A stretch of DNA of 64,000 nt from Robertmurraya dakarensis (lineage in GTDB: Bacteria > Bacillota > Bacilli > Bacillales > Cytobacillaceae). The notes under the pieces were generated by a model, which saw nothing but the letters and a program-made list of their open reading frames with translations, ran no database searches and had not been told where the DNA came from. Where the stretch lies: NCBI RefSeq assembly GCF_900156875.1, contig NZ_LT707409.1, positions 1,466,046 to 1,530,045 on the forward strand, in the 5' to 3' direction. Below, piece by piece: positions 54,079-62,369 of the stretch. A program made the position numbers and the translations under genes. Positions within the stretch are counted from its first letter, which is position 1, and each line of letters starts with the position of its first letter.

Positions 54079-54109
54079 AAAAAAAGGCGCCATTCTAGAT
54101 GGTGCCTCC
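54079..54109 (-). terminator. Terminator of the 81-residue protein gene
   Basis: On the minus strand AGGCACCAT pairs with ATGGCGCCT (one mismatch), followed by TTTTTTT. Confidence 0.82.
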
Positions 54110-54122
54110 AGAGTTTTAATCT

Positions 54123-54368
54123 CTAATTAGCTTGTTCTTCCATTTCTTCTGAATTTAACAGCATTCTCTTACTCTTCACTTGTGTAAGATCTGCTCTTTT
54201 TAATAAGTACTGCAAATGTTGAATCGGCATTGCTCCTTGACCTTTTCCATCACCTAACGTAAATTGGATGGTCATTCCATAATTACGAACAACAGTTAAA
54301 GTTTCTGCTGAGTTATAAAAACCTTTAATTCCTTTAGAAATCTGATATTTCGTCCCTACCTCAATCAT
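54123..54368 (-). CDS. Small protein of unknown function (81 residues)
   Basis: The ATG at 54368 follows AAAGGAGTA at normal spacing, while a longer upstream start at 54443 has no ribosome site. The product MIEVGTKYQISKG... contains QFTLGDGKGQGAMPIQHL and a charged C-terminus EEMEEQ. It has no membrane segment or signal peptide; the first half looks beta-rich. I do not recognise the family. It lies 111 bp after desR and ends in a good terminator, so the gene is probably real. Confidence 0.65.
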   Translation of the reverse strand: MIEVGTKYQISKGIKGFYNSAETLTVVRNYGMTIQFTLGDGKGQGAMPIQHLQYLLKRADLTQVKSKRMLLNSEEMEEQAN

Positions 54369-54479
54369 CGTTAATGTACTCCTTTTGTATATATTCCTTT
54401 TTATTATTCCTAAAAAAAAGATATACATACAAAATTTTTCCAACTGCTAGGGACTGAAACGAGACGGCGCAGGATTTTC

Positions 54480-55079
54480 TTATTTAAACCAACCTTTTTC
54501 CTTGTACTGTGTGATAGCTTCAATCCGATTTGTTACACCTAACTTATCTAAGATAGTAGAAATATAATTCCTGACTGTTCCAGCTTTAAGAGAGAGCTCA
54601 TCGGCAATTTCCTTCGTATTCTTTCCATCAGCAACAAGCCCCAATACTTCTAATTCCCTGTCAGTAAGGGGATTTTCTTCGCTGTATACATCATCCATTA
54701 ACTCTGGTGCGTAAATTCTTCTTCCTTCTATAACTAAGCGAATCGATCTGGCTAGTTCTTCGCTAGGGCTATCCTTCAATAGATACCCCTTAACTCCAGC
54801 CTTCAACGCTCTTTGAAAATACCCAGAACGTGCAAAGGTTGTTAGAATTATTACTTTACAATCGCAGCCTTTAAGCTCTTCAGCTGCCTCGAGACCTGTT
54901 TTTTCAGGCATCTCAATATCCATGATACAAATATCAGGTTGGAGTTTTTTTACAAGTGAGATCGCTTCAAGTCCATTCGATGCTTGCCCCACAACTTCCA
55001 TATCATCTTCCAAGCTGAGCAGTGAACCTAGCGCTCCCAGTAACATTCGTTGATCTTCAGCAATTACTATTCTAATCAT
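54480..55079 (-). CDS. desR: Two-component response regulator DesR
   Basis: A 199-residue NarL-type regulator. The receiver domain has phosphoacceptor Asp54 (CIMDIEMPEKTG) and YLLKDS near 104; the LuxR-type helix-turn-helix has LTDRELEVLGLVADGKNTKEIA near 140. It is encoded with DesK and the acyl-lipid desaturase Des in the B. subtilis order, so it should activate des when membranes become too ordered in the cold. Its start overlaps the desK stop by four bases. Confidence 0.93.
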   Translation of the reverse strand: MIRIVIAEDQRMLLGALGSLLSLEDDMEVVGQASNGLEAISLVKKLQPDICIMDIEMPEKTGLEAAEELKGCDCKVIILTTFARSGYFQRALKAGVKGYLLKDSPSEELARSIRLVIEGRRIYAPELMDDVYSEENPLTDRELEVLGLVADGKNTKEIADELSLKAGTVRNYISTILDKLGVTNRIEAITQYKEKGWFK

Positions 55080-56212
55080 TGAATTTCCTCCCCGGTCTGC
55101 TTTAACACATTCGGCACTTTCATCACAATTGTAGTACCGGCCGCAGGAATGATCTCTAGAGTACCGTTTACAAATTCTAATCGTTCTTTTATCCCCAGCA
55201 ACCCGCTCCCCTTACCGAGATCTGTATCTTCATTTATTCCGATTCCATCGTCTTTTATGGTAATACTGACGTCGTTAGAAGATTGTTCTATCTTTATTTG
55301 ACAAAAGCTTGCCTTACTGTGTTTCACTACATTCGTAATAGCTTCCTTCATACACATGCTCAAAATATTTTCGATAAAAAGCGAAACGTTGGTTAACGTA
55401 AATTTTTCATCACAAATGAATTCGATTTCTGCTGCTTTCAGAATTTGTTTAGCACGTACTAATTCCTCTTTTAAACGTATTCCGCGCATCTGCGATACCA
55501 TTTTCCGAACCTCATTTAATGCTGTTCTGGCCGTTTGCTGGACATCCTTTAGCTCATTGCGCGCTTTTTCAGGATCTTTATAAATTATTTTTCTTGCAAG
55601 ATCCGCTTTCAGACCAATCAATGAAAGCTTTTGACCTAATGTATCATGAAGGTCACGGGCAATCCGTTGTCGTTCCTCCTGCTTTACTAGTTCTGCAATC
55701 CTTTTATTCGCATCCTCCAGCTCCGCTTCAAGCAATCCTTGCTTCTTCTTATTGTATAAGTTAAACGGAAGAAGAATAACACTGATATAAATGATAATAA
55801 TGAACGGAAGCTGTTCAATAAAAAGCGGTTTTTGCATGACTACATTATAATTAATTGATATCGTGGTAAAGACCAGGTGAATGACATAAAGCACAATGAA
55901 CGCAATTCTATTCTTGATATTTCCATTATAATAAGCAATATAAAAAGCAAAATAGACAAACTGAAATAAAATCGTCATCGTGATTGAAATACTAATTAAG
56001 ATGATCGTCCATAAATATACTGGCCAGCTCTTCGATATAAAAGCCAAGCGGTAGGCAATAAAGAAAGCAATGGTTAAAATTAGACCTGTGATAATTTCAA
56101 TGGTTGAGGATGATTGAAAAATAAAGTAAAACGGTAAAATACTGATTACCGTCCAAATATATGGGGAAATCCCCGAGAATTTACGGAATATTGTAAGCTT
56201 TTGCGACATCAT
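55076..56212 (-). CDS. desK: Membrane thermosensor histidine kinase DesK
   Basis: A 378-residue histidine kinase with about five membrane segments in the first 150 residues, a coiled-coil linker, and a HisKA_3 motif RIARDLHDTLGQKLSLIG. From the second ATG the phosphoacceptor is His188, the number reported for B. subtilis DesK. The HATPase part has IKDDGIGINEDT and GSGLLGIKERL. It senses membrane thickness and phosphorylates or dephosphorylates DesR. A strong hairpin separates it from des, so its expression may depend on read-through. Confidence 0.93.
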   Translation of the reverse strand: MMSQKLTIFRKFSGISPYIWTVISILPFYFIFQSSSTIEIITGLILTIAFFIAYRLAFISKSWPVYLWTIILISISITMTILFQFVYFAFYIAYYNGNIKNRIAFIVLYVIHLVFTTISINYNVVMQKPLFIEQLPFIIIIYISVILLPFNLYNKKKQGLLEAELEDANKRIAELVKQEERQRIARDLHDTLGQKLSLIGLKADLARKIIYKDPEKARNELKDVQQTARTALNEVRKMVSQMRGIRLKEELVRAKQILKAAEIEFICDEKFTLTNVSLFIENILSMCMKEAITNVVKHSKASFCQIKIEQSSNDVSITIKDDGIGINEDTDLGKGSGLLGIKERLEFVNGTLEIIPAAGTTIVMKVPNVLKQTGEEIQ

Positions 56213-56271
56213 GAAAAACCTCTTAGGCTATGTATTTTAGTGCTATTTTATCATAATTTAGGATAAATCAT

Positions 56272-56310
56272 GAAAAACAGTCGTCCAATTTCTAGGAACG
56301 ACTGTTTTTC
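56272..56310 (-). terminator. Intercistronic terminator between des and desK
   Basis: GAAAAACAGTCGT (56272-56284) pairs perfectly with ACGACTGTTTTTC (56298-56310). On the minus strand the stem itself begins and ends in A and T runs, giving a strong terminator 10 bp after the des stop. Confidence 0.8.
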
Positions 56311-56319
56311 ATAACAAAC

Positions 56320-57360
56320 TTACTTAGGTTCTACTTGTGGAGTTAGATTATTTTTGCTTTGACTTGTCTTCAAGCTTTTTAATTCCTTAAAGCCGATGAA
56401 GCTTTTACTTTCCTCATCCCATAAGCGGAACTTTAGAGACTGTAGGCTTGTAGAGAGTGTAATAGTCGGTACATTCCTTAAAGGTTCAGTACGCTCATGT
56501 GCTTCTTCCAGTTTATAATTTGGGATTCTAGGGCTTAGGTGATGCACATGATGATAGCCGATATTACCCGTTAACCACTGCAAGAGTGGCGGAAGTTTAT
56601 AAAAAGAACTCCCCTCAACAGCCGCTTTAACATACTCCCAATGTTCATCTTCTTCAAAATAAGAATCTTCAAATGTATGCTGTACGTAAAATAACCATAT
56701 TCCTGCAGATCCAGCAACCATAAAGATGGTACCTTGAATAAATAAGAATGAGCCCCACCCCAGCCATGATCCAAGAAGACTTATCAATGCAACAATGGCA
56801 ATATTGATAAAATAGGTATTCAATTTCTCATTTTTTCTAGCACCTTTACGGTTAAATCGATTTTTCAACAAAAACGTGTAAATCGGACCAAGGCCAAACA
56901 TGACGATTGGATTTCGATAAAGTCTATATTGTATGCGTGTCCAAAATGAGGCAGATAAATATTCATCAACAGTCAAAAGCCAAATATCCCCCGTACCACG
57001 CTTATCTAAATTAGAGCTTGTTGCGTGATGTACGGCATGATCATGCTGCCACTGACGATACGGAAAAAGTGTCAAAATCCCTGTGATATTACCAAGAACA
57101 TCGTTGGCACGACGGCTTTTAAAGAAAGAGTAGTGGCAGCAATCATGAAAGATGATAAACATTCTGACTAAAAATCCTGCAGCAACAATACAAATTAAAA
57201 ATGAAAGAACGTTGGAAAGTGATAGGCTTTGGTACGCTAAAATCCATAGTACAAAAAATGGAATAAGTGTATTGAATAGTTGCAACACACTATTCTTTGT
57301 AATTGATTTTTCATATGGAGCCATCTGTTTTCGCAAGTTTCTTTGCTTTTGTTGTGTCAT
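56320..57360 (-). CDS. des: Acyl-lipid desaturase Des
   Basis: The ATG at 57360 follows AAGGGAAG; the GTG at 57381 has no separate ribosome site. The 346-residue membrane protein has hydrophobic segments and the three histidine boxes HDCCHYSFF (near 72), HDHAVHHATS (near 106) and HHVHHLSP (near 270) that bind the di-iron centre. It introduces a double bond into phospholipid acyl chains to restore fluidity in the cold. It is the first gene of des-desK-desR, with a DesR-like operator upstream. Confidence 0.93.
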   Translation of the reverse strand: MTQQKQRNLRKQMAPYEKSITKNSVLQLFNTLIPFFVLWILAYQSLSLSNVLSFLICIVAAGFLVRMFIIFHDCCHYSFFKSRRANDVLGNITGILTLFPYRQWQHDHAVHHATSSNLDKRGTGDIWLLTVDEYLSASFWTRIQYRLYRNPIVMFGLGPIYTFLLKNRFNRKGARKNEKLNTYFINIAIVALISLLGSWLGWGSFLFIQGTIFMVAGSAGIWLFYVQHTFEDSYFEEDEHWEYVKAAVEGSSFYKLPPLLQWLTGNIGYHHVHHLSPRIPNYKLEEAHERTEPLRNVPTITLSTSLQSLKFRLWDEESKSFIGFKELKSLKTSQSKNNLTPQVEPK

Positions 57361-57393
57361 TGCATTGCTTCCCTTCGTCACAATTTTTTCTTC

Positions 57394-57421
57394 ATCATAT
57401 CCGAAGGAGTTTACTCTGCAA
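57394..57421 (-). promoter_or_regulatory. des promoter
   Basis: On the minus strand TTGCAG (57416-57421), a 16-nt spacer and TATGAT (57394-57399). The weak -35 suits an activator-dependent promoter. Confidence 0.6.
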
Positions 57422-57442
57422 AGACATAATTGTCATGTCGAT

Positions 57443-57462
57443 AATATGACAAATGTCATATT
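57443..57462. promoter_or_regulatory. DesR operator
   Basis: AATATGACA-AA-TGTCATATT is a perfect 9-2-9 inverted repeat at about -56 to -75 of the des promoter. A second TGTCAT half site lies at 57431-57436, so two DesR dimers could bind side by side. Confidence 0.7.
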
Positions 57463-57528
57463 GTCCTAAAACTTTCTTATTATATAAGGAATTGAATTAA
57501 TTTTTTGTTTAATTTATGTTCTAAAAAA

Positions 57529-57558
57529 TTGATTAATGACTAAGTTTCATATTATAAT
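57529..57558 (+). promoter_or_regulatory. Sigma-A promoter of the 59-residue protein gene
   Basis: TTGATT (57529-57534), an 18-nt spacer and a perfect TATAAT (57553-57558), 62 bp before the start codon. Confidence 0.65.
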
Positions 57559-57566
57559 AATTATCA
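57552..57566. promoter_or_regulatory. Fur-box-like site over the -10 box
   Basis: On the minus strand TGATAATTATTATAA has one mismatch to the 7-1-7 Bacillus Fur box TGATAATNATTATCA and overlaps the -10 box. The region is AT-rich, so chance matching is possible. Confidence 0.45.
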
Positions 57567-57619
57567 TTCATAATTATTAATATCTTGTTCTATATTTTAA
57601 ATTTCTGGAGGGTGAAAAC

Positions 57620-57799
57620 ATGGCTAAAAACCCTGAAAAAAATAATATTTCTGTAGATTCTACTGTATCATTAAAAGGTCTAGTAAAGGCCATCTTTAAC
57701 GACACCATTCATGTTCAAATAGGAGGCAAGGTAATTACATTGCCGTTATCTGATTTACAAATAGGAAATGCAGGAAAAACCTTAAAAGAAAATATATGA
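57620..57799 (+). CDS. Small protein of unknown function (59 residues), only plus-strand gene
   Basis: ATG 57620 follows GGAGG at eight bases, and the frame ends at TGA 57797-57799, directly before a terminator. The product begins MAKNPEKNNISVDS and continues with SLKGLVKAIFNDTIHVQIGG and KVITLPLSDLQIG, an alternating pattern that suggests a small beta-rich domain. It has no signal peptide or membrane helix. It is divergent from des. A good promoter overlapped by a Fur-like box suggests iron control. I do not recognise the family; B. subtilis has small Fur-regulated proteins (Fbp), but I cannot show homology. Confidence 0.75.
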   Translation: MAKNPEKNNISVDSTVSLKGLVKAIFNDTIHVQIGGKVITLPLSDLQIGNAGKTLKENI

Positions 57800-57807
57800 T
57801 TATACGT

Positions 57808-57838
57808 AAAGCCTGTGGAATACTCCACAGGCTTTTTA
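57808..57838 (+). terminator. Terminator of the 59-residue protein gene
   Basis: AAAGCCTGTGGA pairs with TCCACAGGCTTT around ATAC, followed by TTTTTATT. It may also serve as a weaker terminator for the opposite strand. Confidence 0.88.
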
Positions 57839-57875
57839 TTGCTAACGTCTCGTAATCTTGCTAACTATGAAACTA

Positions 57876-58721
57876 TTAATTATTATCCCACCAAGGATAA
57901 AAAGGCGGTAAATCAGTGCTTACTTTCATCTTGAAATCTGGCTTTCTCTTTTCAAAAAATGAATTGATTCCTTCACGAACATCCGCCTGCTGTCCTGTCC
58001 ATTGAATCATTTTAGATTCAACTAAATGCGATTCCATTGGATGATTTGCTCCAAGCATCTTCCACATTAATTGACGTCCTAAAGTAACAGAAATTGCAGA
58101 TGTATTTTCAGCAATTTCAGCTGCAAGCTTACGAGCTGTTGGCAGCAAGTCTTCAGGCTCAACAACTTGACTAACTAATCCAGCCTCTAATGCTTCTTGA
58201 GCTGAGAACACTCTACCTGTGAACACCCATTCAACTGCTTTACTGATCCCTACCACTCTTGGTAGAAAATAGCCGCTGCAAGCTTCAGGCGTAATACCGC
58301 GGCGAGAGAAAACAAAGCCCATCTTCGCTTTTGATGAAGCGATACGGATATCCATTGGCAATGTCATTGTCGCACCTACACCAACTGCAGCACCATTAAT
58401 CGCTCCAATAATCGGCTTTTTCAATTCAAAAATACGCAAGCTTAAAATTCCACCGCCATCACGGTACACTTCTTCAGGAGTTTCTTTATTTTCGAACGTG
58501 CTTTCTCCACCCTCTAAGTCTGCCCCTGCACAATAAGCTTTCCCCTCACCTGTCATGATGATAGCCCTTACATTATCATCTGCATCTGCTTCGTCAAATA
58601 CTTGAATTAGTTCAGAAAGCATTTGCTTATTAAAAGCATTCATATTTTCCCTGCTTAATGTAACAGTTAAAATACGATCTTTTACTTCAGTTTTTAAAGT
58701 TTGATAGCTCAACGTTTTCAT
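57876..58721 (-). CDS. Enoyl-CoA hydratase/isomerase-family protein
   Basis: A 281-residue crotonase starting behind AGAGGTGG. GKAYCAGADLEGGE near residue 58 is the oxyanion-hole segment. The usual catalytic glutamate positions read GVGATMTLPMDIRIA and GFVFSRRGITPEACSGYF, so this is the SRRGI subgroup with a shifted active site, whose reactions vary. It stands alone, between the small plus-strand gene (convergent) and Liv system 2. Confidence 0.87.
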   Translation of the reverse strand: MKTLSYQTLKTEVKDRILTVTLSRENMNAFNKQMLSELIQVFDEADADDNVRAIIMTGEGKAYCAGADLEGGESTFENKETPEEVYRDGGGILSLRIFELKKPIIGAINGAAVGVGATMTLPMDIRIASSKAKMGFVFSRRGITPEACSGYFLPRVVGISKAVEWVFTGRVFSAQEALEAGLVSQVVEPEDLLPTARKLAAEIAENTSAISVTLGRQLMWKMLGANHPMESHLVESKMIQWTGQQADVREGINSFFEKRKPDFKMKVSTDLPPFYPWWDNN

Positions 58722-58923
58722 ACATTCTCCACCTCTTTTATTTATTTACCTTACTTGCACATTAAGATATGTACCTTTGGTGAACATCCAAGGAGAAGTA
58801 TTTGATATAGACTATAATCGAGGTATTTTCTCCTTATAGTAAATAATAACAATTTTCTGTAAATTATACAAATATTAATTTTTAAAATATTCAAAATTAA
58901 ATATAAATAAGCGAACGTAAGAA

Positions 58924-58959
58924 AAGAAGGGACTGCTAGGTGAACTAGGTTCCCTTCTT
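58924..58959 (-). terminator. Terminator of Liv operon 2
   Basis: AAGAAGGGA pairs with TCCCTTCTT, with an inner CTAG/CTAG pairing, followed on the minus strand by TTCTT, 24 bp past the stop. Confidence 0.78.
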
Positions 58960-58982
58960 AACGGGTAACTCTACAAAATATA

Positions 58983-59702
58983 TTATTCATATCCTAAATA
59001 GATCTTTTGTACACGATCGTCATTTGCTAATTCTTCGGAGGGTCCTTCTAAGCTGATTTTCCCTGTTTCCAAAATATAAGCTCTGTGTGATAGTTTTAAT
59101 GCTAAGTTAGCATTCTGCTCAACTAATAGAATCGTTGCCCCTTCTTCCTCATTTAATCTCTTAATCATTTGGGCAATTTCAGCAATAACAAGAGGGGCAA
59201 TTCCAAGAGACGGTTCGTCAAACAGATATACTTTCGGCCGAAGCATAATCGCTCTGCCGATTGCGAGCATTTGCTGCTCACCGCCGCTTAGTGTACCGGC
59301 ACGCTGCGAAATCCGTTCCTTTAAGCGCGGAAATAACTCAAAAATATGATCTAACTCCTTTTTCATTTCCTTGCTGTCTTTTCTTCTATAAGCACCCATT
59401 TCTAAGTTTTCTTTTACCGTCATTTCTGGGAAGACGCGTCTTCCTTCCGGTATATGGCCTATTCCAAGATCGACTATTTTATGGGAAGGCATTTTGTGGA
59501 TTGGGTTCCCCATAAATTCAATACTTCCAGAAGAACTAGATTTAATACCCGAGATCGTTCTTAATAAAGTTGTCTTTCCCGCACCGTTTGCGCCAATTAA
59601 TGTAACAATTTCTCCTTCTTTAACCTCCATTGATATCCCTTTAATAACTTGATTCTTTTCATAATTCACGCATAAATCTTGAATGTTAAGCAATATCCCC
59701 AC
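58983..59702 (-). CDS. Liv-type ABC transporter ATPase (LivF class), system 2
   Basis: A 239-residue ATPase with Walker A GANGAGKTT near residue 37, IPEGRRVFPEMTVKENL near 84, signature LSGGEQQ near 138 and Walker B YLFDEPSLGIAP near 159. Last gene of the second complete Liv operon. It overlaps livG by 17 bp, the same overlap as in system 1. Confidence 0.94.
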   Translation of the reverse strand: MGILLNIQDLCVNYEKNQVIKGISMEVKEGEIVTLIGANGAGKTTLLRTISGIKSSSSGSIEFMGNPIHKMPSHKIVDLGIGHIPEGRRVFPEMTVKENLEMGAYRRKDSKEMKKELDHIFELFPRLKERISQRAGTLSGGEQQMLAIGRAIMLRPKVYLFDEPSLGIAPLVIAEIAQMIKRLNEEEGATILLVEQNANLALKLSHRAYILETGKISLEGPSEELANDDRVQKIYLGYE

Positions 59703-60417
59703 TCCCTAAATATGCCTTGATTACTTGTGGATTTTGCCTGATCTCCTCTGGGGTGCCTTCGGCAATTTTTTGCCCATATTCAAGTACAACAATTCTTTCA
59801 CAAATACCCATGACCGCTTTCATGTCATGCTCAATTAAGACAATGGTTACTCCTTGTTCGCGAACATTTCTTAGCAGGTTCATCAGCTGCTTCGTTTCCT
59901 CTGGGTTCATTCCTGCAGCCGGTTCATCTAGCAAGAGAAGTTTCGCTTCTGTCGCCAAAGCAATGCCTATGGCTAAACGCGTTTGGTCTCCCATACTTAA
60001 GTTAGAGGCGATGGTCTCTCGGTACGAATCAAGACCAACTAGCTTTAATATTCTCTCAACATCTTCATCAAATTGTGTTTTAGTTCGCCCGGGATCTTTT
60101 TGCTTAATGACATATTGACCAGTTACCACATTATCGTAGACTGTAAGCTGAGGAAAAACTTGAGTGTGTTGAAATGTTCTTGTTATTCCTAATTCCGTTA
60201 TTTTATGAGGTTTAATACCGGTAATCTCTTTCCCCTCAAAATAAACGTTTCCGGACGAAGGGGGAAAATAGTTGGTAATACAGTTAAACAAGGTGCTTTT
60301 TCCGGCTCCATTAGGACCAATCACACCAAAAATGGTTCCTTCCTCAACTGTGAAAGACACATCACTTAATGCTTGAAGACCTTTAAAATTACGACATACA
60401 TTTTTAACTTCCAACAC
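59686..60417 (-). CDS. Liv-type ABC transporter ATPase (LivG class), system 2
   Basis: A 243-residue ATPase: Walker A GPNGAGKST near residue 34, TRTFQHTQVFPQLTVYDNVV near 79 and Walker B LLLLDEPAAGMNPEE near 160. Overlaps LivM and LivF genes. With LivF it powers the transporter. Confidence 0.94.
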   Translation of the reverse strand: MLEVKNVCRNFKGLQALSDVSFTVEEGTIFGVIGPNGAGKSTLFNCITNYFPPSSGNVYFEGKEITGIKPHKITELGITRTFQHTQVFPQLTVYDNVVTGQYVIKQKDPGRTKTQFDEDVERILKLVGLDSYRETIASNLSMGDQTRLAIGIALATEAKLLLLDEPAAGMNPEETKQLMNLLRNVREQGVTIVLIEHDMKAVMGICERIVVLEYGQKIAEGTPEEIRQNPQVIKAYLGSGDIA

Positions 60418-61420
60418 TTTTTCGTTCCTCCTCTCCCAGCCCGGAATCTATATTAGATACAGGCTTTTTGGATGATTTTACTTTTTCCTGTATGGACTTG
60501 AACAGTCCTAACAAACCTTTTGGCATAAACATAATCGTCAACACTAGCAATGCACCAAAAATAACCAATCTCCATTCATTAACGTCTCTAAGTAATTCTG
60601 GCAGCGTTATGAGAAATGCTGCTCCAAGGATTGGTCCAAAGATTGTTCCTACACCGCCGATAATGACCATCAGTAATAGTGTAACGGATTCCATCATTGT
60701 AAATGAATAAGGGGAAATGTATGAATTATAATGGGCATAAATACTGCCTGCAAACCCAGCTAAGGCCGCGCTAAGCGTAAACGAAATCATCTTCACTTTC
60801 CAAGTATTAATACCGATGAACTGCGCAAATGTTTCATTTTCACGAACAGCAATCATCGCTTTTCCTGTACGTGTACCAATCATGTACTTAACAAATAAGA
60901 CAGTAGCAACTGCGCCGATTAAGATAATGTAATAAAAGTGGGAGCGTTGGCTAAAGTCAAGACCGAAAACGTTTGGCGGAAAAGGAATGTTATAAATTCC
61001 ATTTGGTCCGCCCGTCAAATCTGGCATATTATAAATAATCAGACGGATAATTTCACCAAAAGCAAGTGTTACGATTGCAAAGAAATGCGTTGTGAATCTT
61101 AACGCAATTAAACCCACAAGTAAACCGAAAAATGCGGAGGCTACCATTGAAAGCAGCAGACTTAAAAGAAACGGCACATTATAGGTCATCATTAAAATGG
61201 AACTTGTGTAAGCTCCGATTGCAAATAACCCAATATGCGCAAAGCTAAGCTGCCCGGTATAACCTAATATAAGATTTAAGCTAGTAACGAGAATGATAAA
61301 GATACCAATTTGATTGATCACATGAACATGGTAGTCCCCTAGTAGTATGGGGATGACCAATAAGATGATGGCACACAATGCTATCAGTGATAGTTTTTTT
61401 GCATTCAAGTTTTTGGTCAT
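60404..61420 (-). CDS. Liv-type ABC transporter permease (LivM class), system 2
   Basis: A 338-residue membrane protein with about 10 helices; LGYTGQLSFAHIGLFAIGAY near residue 48 and AVRENETFAQFIGINTWKVK near 185 are LivM signatures. Its start overlaps the livH stop by four bases. The C-terminal tail is charged and cytoplasmic. Confidence 0.93.
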   Translation of the reverse strand: MTKNLNAKKLSLIALCAIILLVIPILLGDYHVHVINQIGIFIILVTSLNLILGYTGQLSFAHIGLFAIGAYTSSILMMTYNVPFLLSLLLSMVASAFFGLLVGLIALRFTTHFFAIVTLAFGEIIRLIIYNMPDLTGGPNGIYNIPFPPNVFGLDFSQRSHFYYIILIGAVATVLFVKYMIGTRTGKAMIAVRENETFAQFIGINTWKVKMISFTLSAALAGFAGSIYAHYNSYISPYSFTMMESVTLLLMVIIGGVGTIFGPILGAAFLITLPELLRDVNEWRLVIFGALLVLTIMFMPKGLLGLFKSIQEKVKSSKKPVSNIDSGLGEEERKSVGS

Positions 61421-62289
61421 TTCGTATTCACTCCCCCAAATAGTCCGCTAGGTTTAAAGAGGAGGACTAGTATTAGGATGATAAAACCAACCAATTCTTG
61501 ATAAGACGATTCCAAGAAAAGAGTTGTAAAGGTCTCTGCATACCCGAATATAAGTGCACCCAAAAGCGCTCCCACTACACTCCCCATTCCACCAAGAATA
61601 ACGATAATAAAAGCTTTCATTCCAGGCATCATTCCCATGGAGGGGTCGACAACATATAGAGAGCCAATTAAACCACCTGCAACGGCTGCAAGTCCGGCGC
61701 TGATAGCAAAAATAATTCCGTAGATTAAATTAATATTAACTCCCATCAGCGCTGCTGCATCTGTATCCTGTGCGGTTGCTCGTAAGGCCTTCCCTACTTT
61801 TGTATATTTGATCACCCAGCCTAACAAACATACTAGAAAGGCTGTAAGAAGAAGTACCACTATTCGATGAACAGAAACTGACGTTCCTAAAATGCTTATA
61901 GACTGTCCGCTAAATGGAAATTCGATATTCCTCATATCTGATCCAGCTAGTTTCAGGACCAAGTTGCTAATGAACAGCGATAAACCGATCGAAGCCAATA
62001 AAGTGTTTAACAAACTAGCATTTCTGAGCGGCTTAAAAATAATTTTCTCGATAAAGAAACCAAAAACCCCGATGATGATCAACGTTGCGATTAAAGCAAC
62101 AAAAAAGTTGATTTGATAAATACTAACCATAAAGAAGGTTGAAAAACCACCGAGCATGTATAGCTCACCATGCGCCAAGTTAATAACATGCATAATTCCA
62201 AATACCAGTGTAAAACCCACTGCCATTAACGCATAAATGCTCCCACTGACTAATCCGTTAATTAACGCCTGGATAATTTGTTCACTCAT
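61417..62289 (-). CDS. Liv-type ABC transporter permease (LivH class), system 2
   Basis: A 290-residue membrane protein; AVGFTLVFGIMHVINLAHGE near residue 22 and ALRATAQDTDAAALMGVN near 168 are LivH signatures. ATG 62289 follows AAAGGAG. It lies 80 bp after the receptor gene, with a hairpin in the gap. Confidence 0.94.
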   Translation of the reverse strand: MSEQIIQALINGLVSGSIYALMAVGFTLVFGIMHVINLAHGELYMLGGFSTFFMVSIYQINFFVALIATLIIIGVFGFFIEKIIFKPLRNASLLNTLLASIGLSLFISNLVLKLAGSDMRNIEFPFSGQSISILGTSVSVHRIVVLLLTAFLVCLLGWVIKYTKVGKALRATAQDTDAAALMGVNINLIYGIIFAISAGLAAVAGGLIGSLYVVDPSMGMMPGMKAFIIVILGGMGSVVGALLGALIFGYAETFTTLFLESSYQELVGFIILILVLLFKPSGLFGGVNTK

Positions 62290-62325
62290 ATAGTTCTCCT
62301 TTCGGATAAGTTTGATTATATAGAG

Positions 62326-62358
62326 GGAGGAGAGAGTCAGCCTCTCTTCCTCTCCTCC
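62326..62358 (-). terminator. Intercistronic hairpin between receptor and permease genes, system 2
   Basis: GGAGGAGAG pairs with CTCTCCTCC 12 bp after the receptor stop, no T run. Same place and probable role as the hairpin at 36578. Confidence 0.5.
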
Positions 62359-62369
62359 AAGGGAAGCTG

